Of a DNA stretch of 64,000 nt, positions 1 to 8,017 are shown in pieces; position 1 is the stretch's first letter; every line of letters starts with the position of its first letter. The position numbers were made by a program, and so were the translations under genes. The DNA is taken from positions 4,836,001 to 4,900,000 of the forward strand of contig NZ_CP028324.1 of the NCBI RefSeq assembly GCF_003028855.1, given 5' to 3'. The DNA comes from Pseudoduganella armeniaca (lineage in GTDB: Bacteria; Pseudomonadota; Gammaproteobacteria; Burkholderiales; Burkholderiaceae_D). The notes under the pieces were generated by a model. The model saw only the letters and a program-made list of their open reading frames with translations. It was not told where the DNA came from and searched no databases.

Positions 1-207
1 TTTCATCGTAATGGGCGGATCAAAGTGCAGGGATTTCGCCAATTTTCCCGCCAGCTCGCCCCAATTCGCCTCAGCTGTTAGATACTTGGCGTTTGCTATA
101 TGTTCAAATCCTACGTGCACTTTCTGGCTAAAATACCCCTCAGGTATGAATTCGAGTAAATCATTAACCAGAAGTGCTCGTAATTGCCTTAGCGTCCAAG
201 CATCCAA
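1..207 (-). CDS. Partial unknown protein cut by the left edge (first 69 codons)
   Basis: Reading the minus strand from 207 to base 1 gives 69 codons without a stop, running off the window. It starts with TTG (Met-Asp-Ala-Trp-Thr-Leu-Arg), preceded by AGGAG with a 7-nt spacer. An in-frame TAA lies just upstream and no better start is available. The visible product is soluble-looking, with no signal peptide or membrane segment. I do not recognise it. By hand count the GC of this stretch is about 46 percent, far below the rest of the window, and it lies 3' of a tRNA gene, which fits a transferred segment. The call rests on the open frame and the ribosome binding site only. Confidence 0.5.
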   Translation of the reverse strand, partial: MDAWTLRQLRALLVNDLLEFIPEGYFSQKVHVGFEHIANAKYLTAEANWGELAGKLAKSLHFDPPITMK

Positions 208-385
208 AAATAATCTCCTAATTTACTGGCACAACCGCCAAACCGTTCGAGCATCGCCGCATCGCAGCGGACTCGCAGCCCAACGCACATTTTGGCCTTC
301 TCGACAGGATAAGGCACATCAGCGCGTGTCACAACGTCATAAACTGGGCAATGTAGAGCTACAAACGCATAGGCTAGAGGCCCAA

Positions 386-418
386 AGCAAAAAGCCCAAC
401 CGGTAAAGGCTGGGCTTT
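386..418 (-). terminator. Rho-independent terminator of the tRNA-Asn gene
   Basis: On the minus strand an AAAGCCCA / TGGGCTTT stem (391-398 with 411-418) is followed by TTTTTGC. It lies 12 nt after the encoded CCA end of the tRNA. Between it and the partial gene at 1-207 I see nothing else. Confidence 0.7.
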
Positions 419-429
419 CGCTTGAATTC

Positions 430-505
430 TGGCTCCCCGACCTGGACTCGAACCAGGGACCTGCGGATTAACAGTCCGTCGCTCTACCGACTGAGCTATC
501 AGGGA
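430..505 (-). tRNA. tRNA-Asn, anticodon GTT
   Basis: The minus strand folds into a complete cloverleaf of 76 nt. The acceptor stem is TCCCTGA paired with TCGGGGA, the D arm contains AGCTCAGTCGGTAGAGC, the anticodon loop is CTGTTAA with anticodon GTT, and the T arm contains GGTTCGAGTCC. The discriminator is G, followed by an encoded CCA at 432-430. It is a single tRNA gene with its own promoter (518-546) and terminator (386-418). The AT-richer DNA beyond its 3' side makes it a possible integration site for a mobile island. Confidence 0.97.
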
Positions 506-517
506 TTAGATGGCAGC

Positions 518-546
518 ATTGTAATCGTTCTGGGCAACTTGCGCAA
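518..546 (-). promoter_or_regulatory. Sigma-70-type promoter of tRNA-Asn
   Basis: On the minus strand TTGCGC (546-541) and TACAAT (523-518) are separated by exactly 17 nt. The -10 box ends 13 nt before the tRNA 5' end, the right distance for a short leader. Confidence 0.65.
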
Positions 547-645
547 CACTATTTCTGTCGCGCTACTTTTATCACCCCAACTACCCCACTGCCAGACTAC
601 TTCTTCGATGACTTGCATGACACGCATCAGCGAAGAAGCAGGATT

Positions 646-1848
646 TTAGAGGACTTTGGCGATCGCGTCAACCACGATGTCCAGGTTGCGCGAGTTCAGT
701 GCCGCGACGCAGATGCGCCCCGTGTCCACCGCGTAGATCGACTGCTCGCGCAGCTTGGCAACCTGCTCTTTCGTCAGGCCCGAGTACGAGAACATGCCGA
801 CCTGCTGGCGCACGAATTCGAAGTCGTGCTGCGGCGCCTTCTCCTTCAGCTTCTTGACGAAGGCATCGCGGGTTTCCTTGATGCGCACGCGCATCGCAGC
901 CAGCTCGTCCTCCCACAGCTGGCGCAGTTCCGGCGTGGCCAGCACGGTCGCGACGACCTTGCCGCCGTGTACGGGCGGGTTCGAATAGTTGGTGCGCACC
1001 ACGCGCTTGAGCTGCGACAGCAGGCGGGCCGCTTCATCGGCGCTGGAAGCGACGACGGACAGTGCGCCCACGCGCTCGCCGTACAGCGAGAACGACTTCG
1101 AGAACGAGTTCGATACCAGGAGCGGCACGCCGGTGGCGGCGAAGCGGCGCACCACGGCGCCGTCTTCGGCGATGCCGGCGCCGAAGCCCTGGTAGGCCAT
1201 GTCCAGGAAGGGGATCAGGCCGCGCGTGACGACAGCGTCGATGACCTGGTCCCACTGCTGGGAGGTCAGGTCGGCGCCGGTCGGGTTATGGCAGCACGCG
1301 TGCAGCACCACGACGGCGCCCTGCGGCATCGCCTTCAGCGCGGCCAGCATGCCTTCGAAGTTGACGCCGTGCGTGGCCGGATCGTAGTAAGTGTAATTGT
1401 TGACCTTGAAGCCGGCGCTTTCGAACAGCGCACGGTGGTTTTCCCAGCTCGGGTCGCTGATAAAGACTTCCGACGCCGGCGAGAAACGCTGCAGGAAGTC
1501 GGCGCCCAGCTTCAGCGCGCCGGTGCCGCCGATGGCCTGCACGGTGATCGCGCGGCGCTCTTGAACTACGGCACTGTCGGCACCAAATACCAGCTCTTGC
1601 ACCGCCTTGTCGTACGCGGCCAGGCCCTCGATGGGCAGGTAGGTACGGGGAGCGGGCTGCTCAATCAGAATGTTTTCGGCCTTCTGTACGCAAGATAACA
1701 GCGGCACCTTGCCGTTGTCGTCATAATAGACACCGACGCCCAGGTTGATCTTGGCGGGATTGGTGTCTGCGTTAAATGCTTCGGTGATACCCAGGATCGG
1801 GTCGCGCGGAGCCATCTCGATGGCACTGAAAACGGAAGGGTTCGTCAT
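646..1848 (-). CDS. tyrB: Aromatic amino acid / aspartate aminotransferase (class I)
   Basis: A 400-residue PLP enzyme of the class I aspartate/aromatic aminotransferase family, moving amino groups between aromatic amino acids (or aspartate) and 2-oxoglutarate in the cytosol. The HNPTG motif is at 187-191, the Asp of FLDMAYQGF near 217, and the PLP-binding lysine is K251 in SNSFSKSFSLYGER. Length is typical for the family. I chose the ATG at 1848, which begins MTNPSVFSAIEMAPRDPI as in relatives; the longer frame from 1917 adds an unconserved stretch. It is divergent from uvrB with about 110 bp between them. Aromatic versus aspartate preference cannot be settled from sequence alone, so the symbol is provisional. 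Confidence 0.93.
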   Translation of the reverse strand: MTNPSVFSAIEMAPRDPILGITEAFNADTNPAKINLGVGVYYDDNGKVPLLSCVQKAENILIEQPAPRTYLPIEGLAAYDKAVQELVFGADSAVVQERRAITVQAIGGTGALKLGADFLQRFSPASEVFISDPSWENHRALFESAGFKVNNYTYYDPATHGVNFEGMLAALKAMPQGAVVVLHACCHNPTGADLTSQQWDQVIDAVVTRGLIPFLDMAYQGFGAGIAEDGAVVRRFAATGVPLLVSNSFSKSFSLYGERVGALSVVASSADEAARLLSQLKRVVRTNYSNPPVHGGKVVATVLATPELRQLWEDELAAMRVRIKETRDAFVKKLKEKAPQHDFEFVRQQVGMFSYSGLTKEQVAKLREQSIYAVDTGRICVAALNSRNLDIVVDAIAKVL

Positions 1849-1958
1849 GATAAGATTGGATTCGATTGGAAGCGGTTCGCAGCGGATTGATGACAGAAGC
1901 GGCCGAGTTGCACACACGGCTGACTGTCAGCTCACTATTCTAACAAAGGTCTGACTTC

Positions 1959-4043
1959 ATGGCTGATTTATCACTTGCCGGTAGCCCCGAGCCTACCGTC
2001 ATCACCTTTCCCGATTCGCCCTTCAAGCTGCACCAGCCCTTCCCGCCCGCCGGCGACCAGCCCACCGCCATTGAGCAGCTGTGCGAGGGCATTGCGGACG
2101 GCCTGTCGTTCCAGACCTTGCTGGGCGTGACGGGCTCCGGCAAGACCTACACGATGGCCAACGTGATCGCCCGCATGGGCCGGCCTGCCATCGTGTTCGC
2201 GCCGAACAAGACGCTGGCCGCCCAGCTCTACAGCGAGTTCCGCGAGTTCTTCCCGCAGAACGCCGTCGAGTACTTCGTTTCGTACTACGACTACTACCAG
2301 CCGGAAGCCTACGTGCCGCAGCGCGACCTGTTCATCGAAAAGGACTCCTCGATCAACGAGCATATCGAGCAGATGCGGCTGTCGTGCACCAAGTCGCTGA
2401 TGGAGCGGCGCGACGTCGTCATCGTGGCCACGGTCTCGGCCATCTACGGTATCGGTAACCCGAACGAATACCACCAGATGATCCTGACCCTGCGCGCCAA
2501 GGACAAGGTCAGCCAGCGCGACATCATCGCCCGCCTGATCCAGATGCAGTACACCCGCAACGAAGTGGACTTCGGCCGCGGCACGTTCCGCGTGCGCGGC
2601 GACACCGTCGACATCTTCCCGGCCGAACACGCCGAGCTGGCCGTGCGCCTGGAGATGTTCGACGACGAGCTGGACTCGATCCAGCTGTTCGACCCGCTGA
2701 CCGGCCGGGTGCGCCAGAAGATCCCCCGCTTCACCGTCTACCCCGGCTCGCACTACGTCACGCCCCGCTCGACGGTGCTGCGCGCCATCGAGAGCATCAA
2801 GGCCGAGCTGCGCGACCGGCTGGAATTCTTCCGCAACGAGGGCAAGCTGATCGAGGAACAGCGCCTCGAGCAGCGCACCCGCTTCGACCTGGAGATGATG
2901 GCGGAAATCGGCTTCACGAAGGGCATCGAGAACTACTCGCGCCACCTGTCCGGCGCCATGCCGGGGCAGCCGCCGCCAACCCTGATCGACTATCTGCCGA
3001 AGGACGCGCTGATGTTCATGGACGAGTCGCACGTGCTGATCGGCCAGCTCTCGGCGATGTACAACGGCGACCGCTCGCGCAAGACCAACCTGGTCGACTA
3101 CGGCTTCCGCCTGCCGTCCGCGCTGGACAACCGGCCGCTGAAGTTCGAGGAATTCGAGGCCAAGATGCGCCAGACGATCTTCGTCTCGGCCACGCCGGCG
3201 GACTACGAGAACGCGCATGCCGACCAGGTGGTCGAGCAGGTCGTGCGTCCCACTGGCCTGGTCGATCCGCAGGTCATCGTGCGCCCGGCCCGCACCCAGG
3301 TGGACGACCTGATGTCCGAGATCACCGATCGCATCGCCAAGAACGAGCGCGTGCTGGTGACCACGCTGACCAAGCGCATGTCCGAGCAGCTGACGGAATA
3401 CCTGTCGGACCACGGCATCAAGGTGCGCTACCTGCACAGCGACATCGAGACGGTGGAGCGGGTGGAAATCCTGCGCGACCTGCGCATCGGCACGTTCGAC
3501 GTCGTGGTCGGCATCAACCTCCTGCGCGAGGGCCTCGACTTGCCGGAGGTGTCGCTGGTGGCGATCCTGGACGCCGACAAGGAAGGCTTCCTGCGTTCCG
3601 AGCGTTCGCTGATCCAGACCATCGGCCGCGCCGCCCGTAACCTGAACGGTGTCGCGCTGCTGTACGCGGACCAGATGACGGATTCGATGAAGAAGGCCAT
3701 CGACGAGACCGAGCGCCGGCGCGCCAAGCAGATCGCGCACAACGAGAAGCACGGCATCGTCGCGCGTGGCGTCAACAAGGTCATCAAGGACATGATCGAC
3801 GGCGTCTACGATCCGAACAAGGAATCGACGCAGCTGCAGGCCGCGCAGGAAACGGCCAAGTACGAAACGATGAGCCAGAAGCAGGTGTCGAAGGAGATCA
3901 AGCGCCTGGAAAAACTGATGGTCGACCATGCCAAGAACCTGGAGTTCGAGAAGGCCGCGCAGGTGCGCGACCAGCTGCACCTGCTGAAGGAGCAGCTGTT
4001 CGGGGCGCCTGGGGCGGATGTGATTTCGATCACGGGCAAGTAA
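1959..4043 (+). CDS. uvrB: Excinuclease ABC subunit B
   Basis: UvrB is the helicase-like damage-verification subunit of nucleotide excision repair; it receives DNA from UvrA and recruits UvrC. The 694-residue protein has Walker A GVTGSGKT at 56-63, the strand-separating beta-hairpin with YYDYYQPEAYVP at 109-120, the DESH Walker B box in the middle, the SATPADYE and QTIGRAARN helicase motifs, and a C-terminal UVR domain (EFEKAAQVRDQ) that binds UvrC. Length is normal. AAAGG precedes the ATG by 9 nt. Transcribed divergently from the aminotransferase gene. I saw no convincing LexA box in the 110-bp gap. Confidence 0.99.
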   Translation: MADLSLAGSPEPTVITFPDSPFKLHQPFPPAGDQPTAIEQLCEGIADGLSFQTLLGVTGSGKTYTMANVIARMGRPAIVFAPNKTLAAQLYSEFREFFPQNAVEYFVSYYDYYQPEAYVPQRDLFIEKDSSINEHIEQMRLSCTKSLMERRDVVIVATVSAIYGIGNPNEYHQMILTLRAKDKVSQRDIIARLIQMQYTRNEVDFGRGTFRVRGDTVDIFPAEHAELAVRLEMFDDELDSIQLFDPLTGRVRQKIPRFTVYPGSHYVTPRSTVLRAIESIKAELRDRLEFFRNEGKLIEEQRLEQRTRFDLEMMAEIGFTKGIENYSRHLSGAMPGQPPPTLIDYLPKDALMFMDESHVLIGQLSAMYNGDRSRKTNLVDYGFRLPSALDNRPLKFEEFEAKMRQTIFVSATPADYENAHADQVVEQVVRPTGLVDPQVIVRPARTQVDDLMSEITDRIAKNERVLVTTLTKRMSEQLTEYLSDHGIKVRYLHSDIETVERVEILRDLRIGTFDVVVGINLLREGLDLPEVSLVAILDADKEGFLRSERSLIQTIGRAARNLNGVALLYADQMTDSMKKAIDETERRRAKQIAHNEKHGIVARGVNKVIKDMIDGVYDPNKESTQLQAAQETAKYETMSQKQVSKEIKRLEKLMVDHAKNLEFEKAAQVRDQLHLLKEQLFGAPGADVISITGK

Positions 4044-4068
4044 GATCCCCGGGACCGGTCCCTGCTTA

Positions 4069-4107
4069 GGGTCTGTCCCCGCATGGGGACTGACCCTGGT
4101 TTTAATC
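4069..4107. repeat. Solo end of the GGTCTGTCCCC composite repeat, 3' of uvrB
   Basis: GGGTCTGTCCCC and GGGGACTGACCC face each other across GCAT (4069-4096), with a single central T:T mismatch, followed by a CTGGTTTTAATC tail. The same order (GGTCTGTCCCC, GCA, GGGGACTGACC, CCGGTTTTTAT) starts the copy at 44017, and its parts bound the 347-bp copy at 14620. It begins 25 bp after the uvrB stop codon. Here only the left end of the element is present. A smaller palindrome, GGGACCGGTCCC, lies just before it at 4051-4062. Confidence 0.75.
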
Positions 4108-4192
4108 GCGGAACCATGCGACTAGAGGCGCTCAGTGCCTGGTCCGCGCGCGTGACCACAACGGCAGCCGGCCCCTTGCCAAAATCCCCACC

Positions 4193-4804
4193 ATGTCAAA
4201 ACACATCACCACTGTACTGGAAAACGTCGGCACGCCGCCCGACACCGCCCGGGCGATCGGGCGCAACCTGGAACGCGGCGACGCCCGCTCGCTGTTCGCC
4301 GAACTGCTGCTACGCGGCCTGTGGGCCAACGTCATCGACGAAACGCAGCCGCTCGATCCCAAGCGCTCCGGCGGCCCCGCGCTGCAGCGGCTACTGGACA
4401 GCGGCGCCGACCCGGCCGACCTGGTCGACCTGATCCGGGAAACGCAGGTGGACCTGATCTACAACGTGGCCCAGCTGATCGACGATCCTGCCGAGGCGCT
4501 GGGGTTCGAAGCGCCGCTTGAGCTGGAGCTGTCCGTTCGGCTTGCCGGAACCGACGGCCAGTCCGCGCCGCTTTATCCGCTGCATTCCGGGCTGATGGAG
4601 CTCGACCCGAGCGGACGCCATGGCGAGCCGCGTTCGCTCGCCGTGCGTCAGTTGCAGGGGCTGGATGATGCCGCCCGCATGCAGTTGCAGGCACTGCTGG
4701 ACGCCCGCAAGCTGTCAGCCGCCGCGGCACTGTGGAAGAAGCAGGTCGGTGGCGACTTGGCAGGCGCGCTTGCTGCCGTACAAGGCTTATTGGGACGGTC
4801 GTAG
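4193..4804 (+). CDS. Conserved-looking hypothetical protein, 203 aa
   Basis: I do not recognise this protein. It is 203 residues, acidic and mostly helical-looking, with no signal peptide, membrane segment or metal-binding motif. It begins MSKHITTVLENVG and holds a central run of Asp and Leu (DPADLVDLI) and a helical C-terminus. Codon use matches its neighbours, so it is probably a real gene. The start is the first ATG and its ribosome binding site is weak. It is convergent with the cupin gene, whose stop lies 18 bp beyond its own. Confidence 0.75.
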   Translation: MSKHITTVLENVGTPPDTARAIGRNLERGDARSLFAELLLRGLWANVIDETQPLDPKRSGGPALQRLLDSGADPADLVDLIRETQVDLIYNVAQLIDDPAEALGFEAPLELELSVRLAGTDGQSAPLYPLHSGLMELDPSGRHGEPRSLAVRQLQGLDDAARMQLQALLDARKLSAAAALWKKQVGGDLAGALAAVQGLLGRS

Positions 4805-4822
4805 GCTTGCGCCAGAGGTTTT

Positions 4823-5128
4823 TTAGACCACGGCCGGGTCGATGATCATCAGGGTGCCGTGGCTGCCCGGGGCAACCGCATGCGCGACGCCGGCATGCAT
4901 GAGGTACATTTCTCCCGCCGGCACCTCGACCGGCTCACCTTCCACGGTCAGGAACATCTTCCCGTCGAGCACAATGAGCGCTTCCGCATAGTCGTGCGTC
5001 TCCGCTGGATAGCTCTGCCCATCCATCTTGAGAACCTTGATGTTGCTGTTCCCCGCCTGCGCCACGATGCCGGACTTCCAGAACGTGGGCAGCGCGTCAG
5101 CGACGTCTTTCAGCTTGGTTTGTGACAT
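4823..5128 (-). CDS. Small cupin-domain protein, 101 aa
   Basis: A single-domain cupin of 101 residues. The first cupin motif is degenerate, around THDYAEALIVLDG with H46 and E50 as possible metal ligands. The second is PAGEMYLMHAGVAHAV, with a His in the usual place. Such small cupins bind metal or a small ligand, but the substrate cannot be told from sequence. No signal peptide. It stands alone on the minus strand, with about 210 bp between its start and the stop of the LprI-like gene, much of it the palindrome at 5261. Confidence 0.85.
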   Translation of the reverse strand: MSQTKLKDVADALPTFWKSGIVAQAGNSNIKVLKMDGQSYPAETHDYAEALIVLDGKMFLTVEGEPVEVPAGEMYLMHAGVAHAVAPGSHGTLMIIDPAVV

Positions 5129-5260
5129 GCGGCTGCGTCTCCAATAAATCCCGGCGAGCTGCCCCTAGGGAAACATCTCTCGGGTCATCACTATAGCGCA
5201 AGGTGGTGGTCCAGCGCCCTGTCATTGTCGCTGGTGCCTGGGTGAACGAAGGAAACCCAA

Positions 5261-5314
5261 GGTGACAGGCTCCCATTTCCGGGTCGCGAGACCCGGAAAT
5301 GGGAGCCTGTCACC
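5261..5314. repeat. 24-bp perfect palindrome, GGTGACAGGC family
   Basis: Two 24-nt arms (5261-5284 and 5291-5314) are exact reverse complements around a CGCGAG loop. The arm starts GGTGACAGGCTCCC, the end motif shared with the palindromes at 10663, 10746, 14742 and 29148. It lies 22 bp after the stop of the minus-strand LprI-like gene. There is no U-run, so it is not a classical terminator. Confidence 0.9.
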
Positions 5315-5336
5315 GGTGCTTCAGCTGCGGCGGGCA

Positions 5337-5750
5337 CTACTGGTAATGCCCATGCCCACGCTCGAGCATGTCCTTCAGCATTTTCGTGCGCTGCTGCGTC
5401 AAGTCCCTCTTGCGCATCAGGTAGGACATTCCTTCCATCGAGCCCCAGCACACCCGGCTGTTGTCGCTGTCGCAGGCGAAGTGTGCTTCCAGTTCGGCGT
5501 CGCGGAACGCCAGCCAGGCCTTCTGGGCCGTGCGCAGCTTGGCGGTGAAGACCTTGTCTTCCGCTTCCTTGCGCAGCAGCGCCTGCCACGTGGCGTTCAG
5601 TTCCTTGTCGGCCTTCTTGAAATCGTCGGCCGCGCAGGCTTCCAGCTCGGGCTGGATGCCGGCGCGGTTGCAACGGTATTCCTGGGCTGCCGCAAGCGTA
5701 GAGGATGCCACGAGGCCGGCCATCAGGATGTGCAATAGTCGCTTGATCAT
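5337..5750 (-). CDS. LprI-family (DUF1311) periplasmic protein
   Basis: 137 residues with a cleavable signal peptide (hydrophobic core LLHILMAGLVASSTLAAA, likely cut after residue 22). The mature part has the Cys-spaced helical pattern of the LprI / lysozyme-inhibitor-like family: CNRAG, then LEACAADDFKKADKELN, then RTAQKAWLAFRDAELEAHFAC. Members are exported and some inhibit lysozyme or protect the wall, but the role here is unknown. It follows the lipoprotein gene at 5791 on the same strand with a 40-bp gap, so the two are probably co-transcribed. Confidence 0.8.
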   Translation of the reverse strand: MIKRLLHILMAGLVASSTLAAAQEYRCNRAGIQPELEACAADDFKKADKELNATWQALLRKEAEDKVFTAKLRTAQKAWLAFRDAELEAHFACDSDNSRVCWGSMEGMSYLMRKRDLTQQRTKMLKDMLERGHGHYQ

Positions 5751-5790
5751 ATCCAGGACCTCCTTGTGTCGAAACCCGGCGGCAAGCTGC

Positions 5791-6468
5791 TCAATTCTTG
5801 CCGACCAGGGCGCCGCTCGGCAGCTCGTTCAGCTCCGGCTGCCCCTCCAGCCGTACCATCTTGGCGCCGGTCGCCGCTTCGATCGAACGTACCGTGTCGA
5901 CGATGGTCTTGGTGACCCACTGCTCCGGCGTGCCGACCAGCGAGCTCGCGATGTCGCGCGACACCTGGGCCAGCCCACCTTCGGTCTTGTTGAAGACCGC
6001 GTAGGTGTCGAGGCGGTAGCCGGCCTGGTATTTGTACAGGCAGCTGTACAGCGTCAGGTTGCTCGAGCCGGCGATGCTGCGCAAGGCGCGCGACGTCCAT
6101 ACCGCGTCGTCGCACTTGGCCACCTTCATGCTGACGCCACCGTTCTTCATCGCCGCCATCTGCAGCATGGCGCCCATGCCGCCGTTGGCGCCCGCGAGCT
6201 TGGCCCCCACATCTTCGATCACGAAGCGGCCCGGTTCGACGGGGACCGTCTTACCAAGCTGCAGCGGGGTGTTCTGATGGATTTCGTTGGTGTTCTTGGC
6301 CAGGCCATCCGCCGCCGCCTTGATGACGGCCGCCGTCGCCGCCTCGGTCTTGATATCGAAGATGTGATACATCTCGACCGTGCTGCTGCGCTGGGCAAGA
6401 TAGCTGTTGCTGCTGCCGCACCCTGCGAACAGTGCCAATACGGGGAGAACGAGTGCTGTTTTTTTCAT
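5791..6468 (-). CDS. Lipoprotein of unknown function, 225 aa
   Basis: Begins MKKTALVLPVLALFAGCGSS, a clear lipoprotein signal with lipobox LFAGC and acyl-accepting Cys17. The rest is a soluble envelope domain with no motif I recognise. Two Cys (in AKCDD and YSCLY) could form a disulphide. The ATG at 6468 is preceded by AGGAT with 6-nt spacing; the longer frame from 6555 lacks a signal peptide at its start. The sorting residues after Cys are Gly-Ser, which suggests outer-membrane retention. Likely an operon with the LprI-like gene downstream. Confidence 0.82.
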   Translation of the reverse strand: MKKTALVLPVLALFAGCGSSNSYLAQRSSTVEMYHIFDIKTEAATAAVIKAAADGLAKNTNEIHQNTPLQLGKTVPVEPGRFVIEDVGAKLAGANGGMGAMLQMAAMKNGGVSMKVAKCDDAVWTSRALRSIAGSSNLTLYSCLYKYQAGYRLDTYAVFNKTEGGLAQVSRDIASSLVGTPEQWVTKTIVDTVRSIEAATGAKMVRLEGQPELNELPSGALVGKN

Positions 6469-6617
6469 CTGACATCCTGTGGAATACGACGCTGAGAAGA
6501 TGGACGTGTCCGGCCCCACAAACACCTCGCTGGTCGCGGCGGCGAATGGGACCACACAGAATGATAGCAGTCAGACAAGTGTTAAAAAGTCACGAATTCT
6601 CACTACAACGACCCTAC

Positions 6618-7214
6618 CTACAGAGTCTTGACAAACTCCCGAACCCCACCCAACAGCATCTCCACCGACATCGCCGCCAGGATCAATCCCATCAGGCGCT
6701 CGAACGCCGTCATCACCTGCGTGCCCAGCACCTTCTGCAGCTTCTCGGCCCCCAGGAACACGGCCAGCCAGACGACGACGACAGCGGCCAGCGCCGCCAC
6801 GTGGATCGCCACCTCCCCTGCGCTCTCGCGCGAGAACAGCAGCACGGTGGCCAGGGCGGAGGGACCGGCCAGCGCGGGAATCGCCAGCGGCACGATGAAC
6901 GGTTCGCCGCCGTCGGTCTTGCCCAGCACCCCGTCCGGATGCGGGAACACCATGCGGATCGCGATCAAGAGCAGGATCACGCTGCCGGCGATGCGCAGCG
7001 ACACTTCCGACAGCGACAGCGCCTGCAGGAAGTGGCGGCCGAAGAACATGAACGTCAGCAGCACGATGAAGGCGATGAAGCACTCGCGCACGACGATTCG
7101 CGGCCGCTTGGTCGGCGCCACCGGGGCCAGGGCGGTGGCGAACAGCGGCACGTTGCCGAACGGGTCGGTCACGAGCAGCAGCAGGATGAAGGTCTGGAAG
7201 AAGTTTTCGGTCAT
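6618..7214 (-). CDS. MarC / YhgN family integral membrane protein
   Basis: 198 residues with six hydrophobic segments, starting MTENFFQTFILLLLVTDPFGN. The LLVTDPFGNVP and PLAIPALAGPSALATVLL stretches are hallmarks of the MarC family (UPF0056), inner-membrane proteins of unknown transport role. The name MarC comes from its neighbourhood in E. coli; it is not a proven drug resistance factor. Length is normal for the family. Single gene, with the terminator of the upstream purA-phosphoribosyltransferase operon just before it at 7262. Confidence 0.92.
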   Translation of the reverse strand: MTENFFQTFILLLLVTDPFGNVPLFATALAPVAPTKRPRIVVRECFIAFIVLLTFMFFGRHFLQALSLSEVSLRIAGSVILLLIAIRMVFPHPDGVLGKTDGGEPFIVPLAIPALAGPSALATVLLFSRESAGEVAIHVAALAAVVVVWLAVFLGAEKLQKVLGTQVMTAFERLMGLILAAMSVEMLLGGVREFVKTL

Positions 7215-7261
7215 GGTGTTCTCTTGTTCTTATTGGCCTGCCACCATGGTAGCAGCGGCGA

Positions 7262-7299
7262 TAAAAAAATGGCGGAAGGCTTGTGCAGCCTTCCGCCAT
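7262..7299 (-). terminator. Rho-independent terminator of the hisZ-purA-phosphoribosyltransferase unit
   Basis: A 13-bp stem (ATGGCGGAAGGCT at 7269-7281 with 7287-7299, loop TGTGC) is followed on the minus strand by seven T. It lies about 150 bp after the phosphoribosyltransferase stop. Confidence 0.8.
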
Positions 7300-7445
7300 C
7301 GTCGTGTTCCGTTACGAACGTCTCGGGACCTCGAGAAACCGTAGCGAGCGTCGTCAGGTGCCGTCGAGGGGCGCAGCCGTATGGTTATACGGCGAGCAGC
7401 GCAGGCGGCATCCTGGCGAGGCGCAGTAGGTTTATCGGGGTCCTA
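7300..7445. other. Intergenic stretch with a short hairpin
   Basis: No gene seen. The only structure is a 7-bp hairpin GCCGTAT-GGTT-ATACGGC at about 7375-7392, in a GC-rich context that looks like dispersed repeat DNA. No second copy is present in this window. Confidence 0.4.
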
Positions 7446-7991
7446 TCACGACTGGGTTTCGCCCTTTTTGATCCAGGCCGCCAGCTGGTGCGGGCGGATG
7501 CCGTCGTAGTCCTCGAACGGCTGGTGGATCCATGGATTGTGCGGCAGTTCTTCCATGTGGTAGTCCGGCTTGAAGGCCGAGCAGCCCTTGGTCCAGATCA
7601 CCGCGGACTTCACTTCCGTCACGCCTTCGAAATTGTCCTGCAGGTGCTTGACGACCTTGGTCAGGGTGACGCCCGAATCGGCCAGGTCGTCGACCAACAG
7701 GATCTTGCCTTTCAGCGGACCCTTGGTCATCGTCATGTACTTGGCGATGTCCAGGTCGCCCTGCACGGTGCCCTTGTCTTCGCGGTAGGAGCTGGTCGAC
7801 AGGATCGCCAGCGGCACGTCGAAGATGCGCGAGAACACGTCGCCTGGGCGCACGCCGCCGCGCGCCAGGCACAGCACCATGTCGAATTTCCAGCCCGATT
7901 CGTACACCTTCAGCGCCAGGCGCTCGATCAGGCGGTGGTATTCATCCCAGGACACCCACAGGTGCTTTTCGTTGGATTGAGGGGCGTTCAT
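7446..7991 (-). CDS. Phosphoribosyltransferase (purine type)
   Basis: 181 residues with the PRPP-binding loop ILLVDDLADSGVTL at 97-110, two acidic residues followed by the phosphate-binding turn. It also has the flexible-loop region SSYREDKGTVQGD near 67-79. It probably salvages hypoxanthine, guanine or xanthine to the nucleotide using PRPP. It directly follows purA (26-bp gap), which makes IMP or guanine salvage plausible, but the base preference is not readable from sequence. The end of the gene is separated from marC by a strong terminator. Confidence 0.9.
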   Translation of the reverse strand: MNAPQSNEKHLWVSWDEYHRLIERLALKVYESGWKFDMVLCLARGGVRPGDVFSRIFDVPLAILSTSSYREDKGTVQGDLDIAKYMTMTKGPLKGKILLVDDLADSGVTLTKVVKHLQDNFEGVTEVKSAVIWTKGCSAFKPDYHMEELPHNPWIHQPFEDYDGIRPHQLAAWIKKGETQS

Positions 7992-8017
7992 GTAATTCCT
8001 CTGCTTCTTGTTTCTTG

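Noticed and set aside
11..406. Plus-strand 131-codon frame at the left edge
   Set aside because: Overlaps the terminator and the minus-strand partial gene, which has a proper ribosome binding site; the plus frame has none.
600..638. CTTCTTCG / CGAAGAAG inverted repeat downstream of the aminotransferase
   Set aside because: Eight-base stem with a 23-nt loop and no U-run; too weak to call a terminator.
613..1698. Long plus-strand open frame opposite the aminotransferase gene
   Set aside because: Antisense shadow of a high-GC gene; its product is low in recognisable motifs and the minus-strand frame has all the catalytic residues.
1849..1958. Possible LexA box in the uvrB promoter (ACTGTCAGCTCAC near 1922)
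   Set aside because: Only one half matches CTGT-N8-ACAG; the second half is TATT, so I do not claim SOS control.
1971..3980. 669-codon minus-strand frame inside uvrB
   Set aside because: Antisense to the complete uvrB gene, rich in Ala, Arg, His and Leu as expected of a shadow frame.
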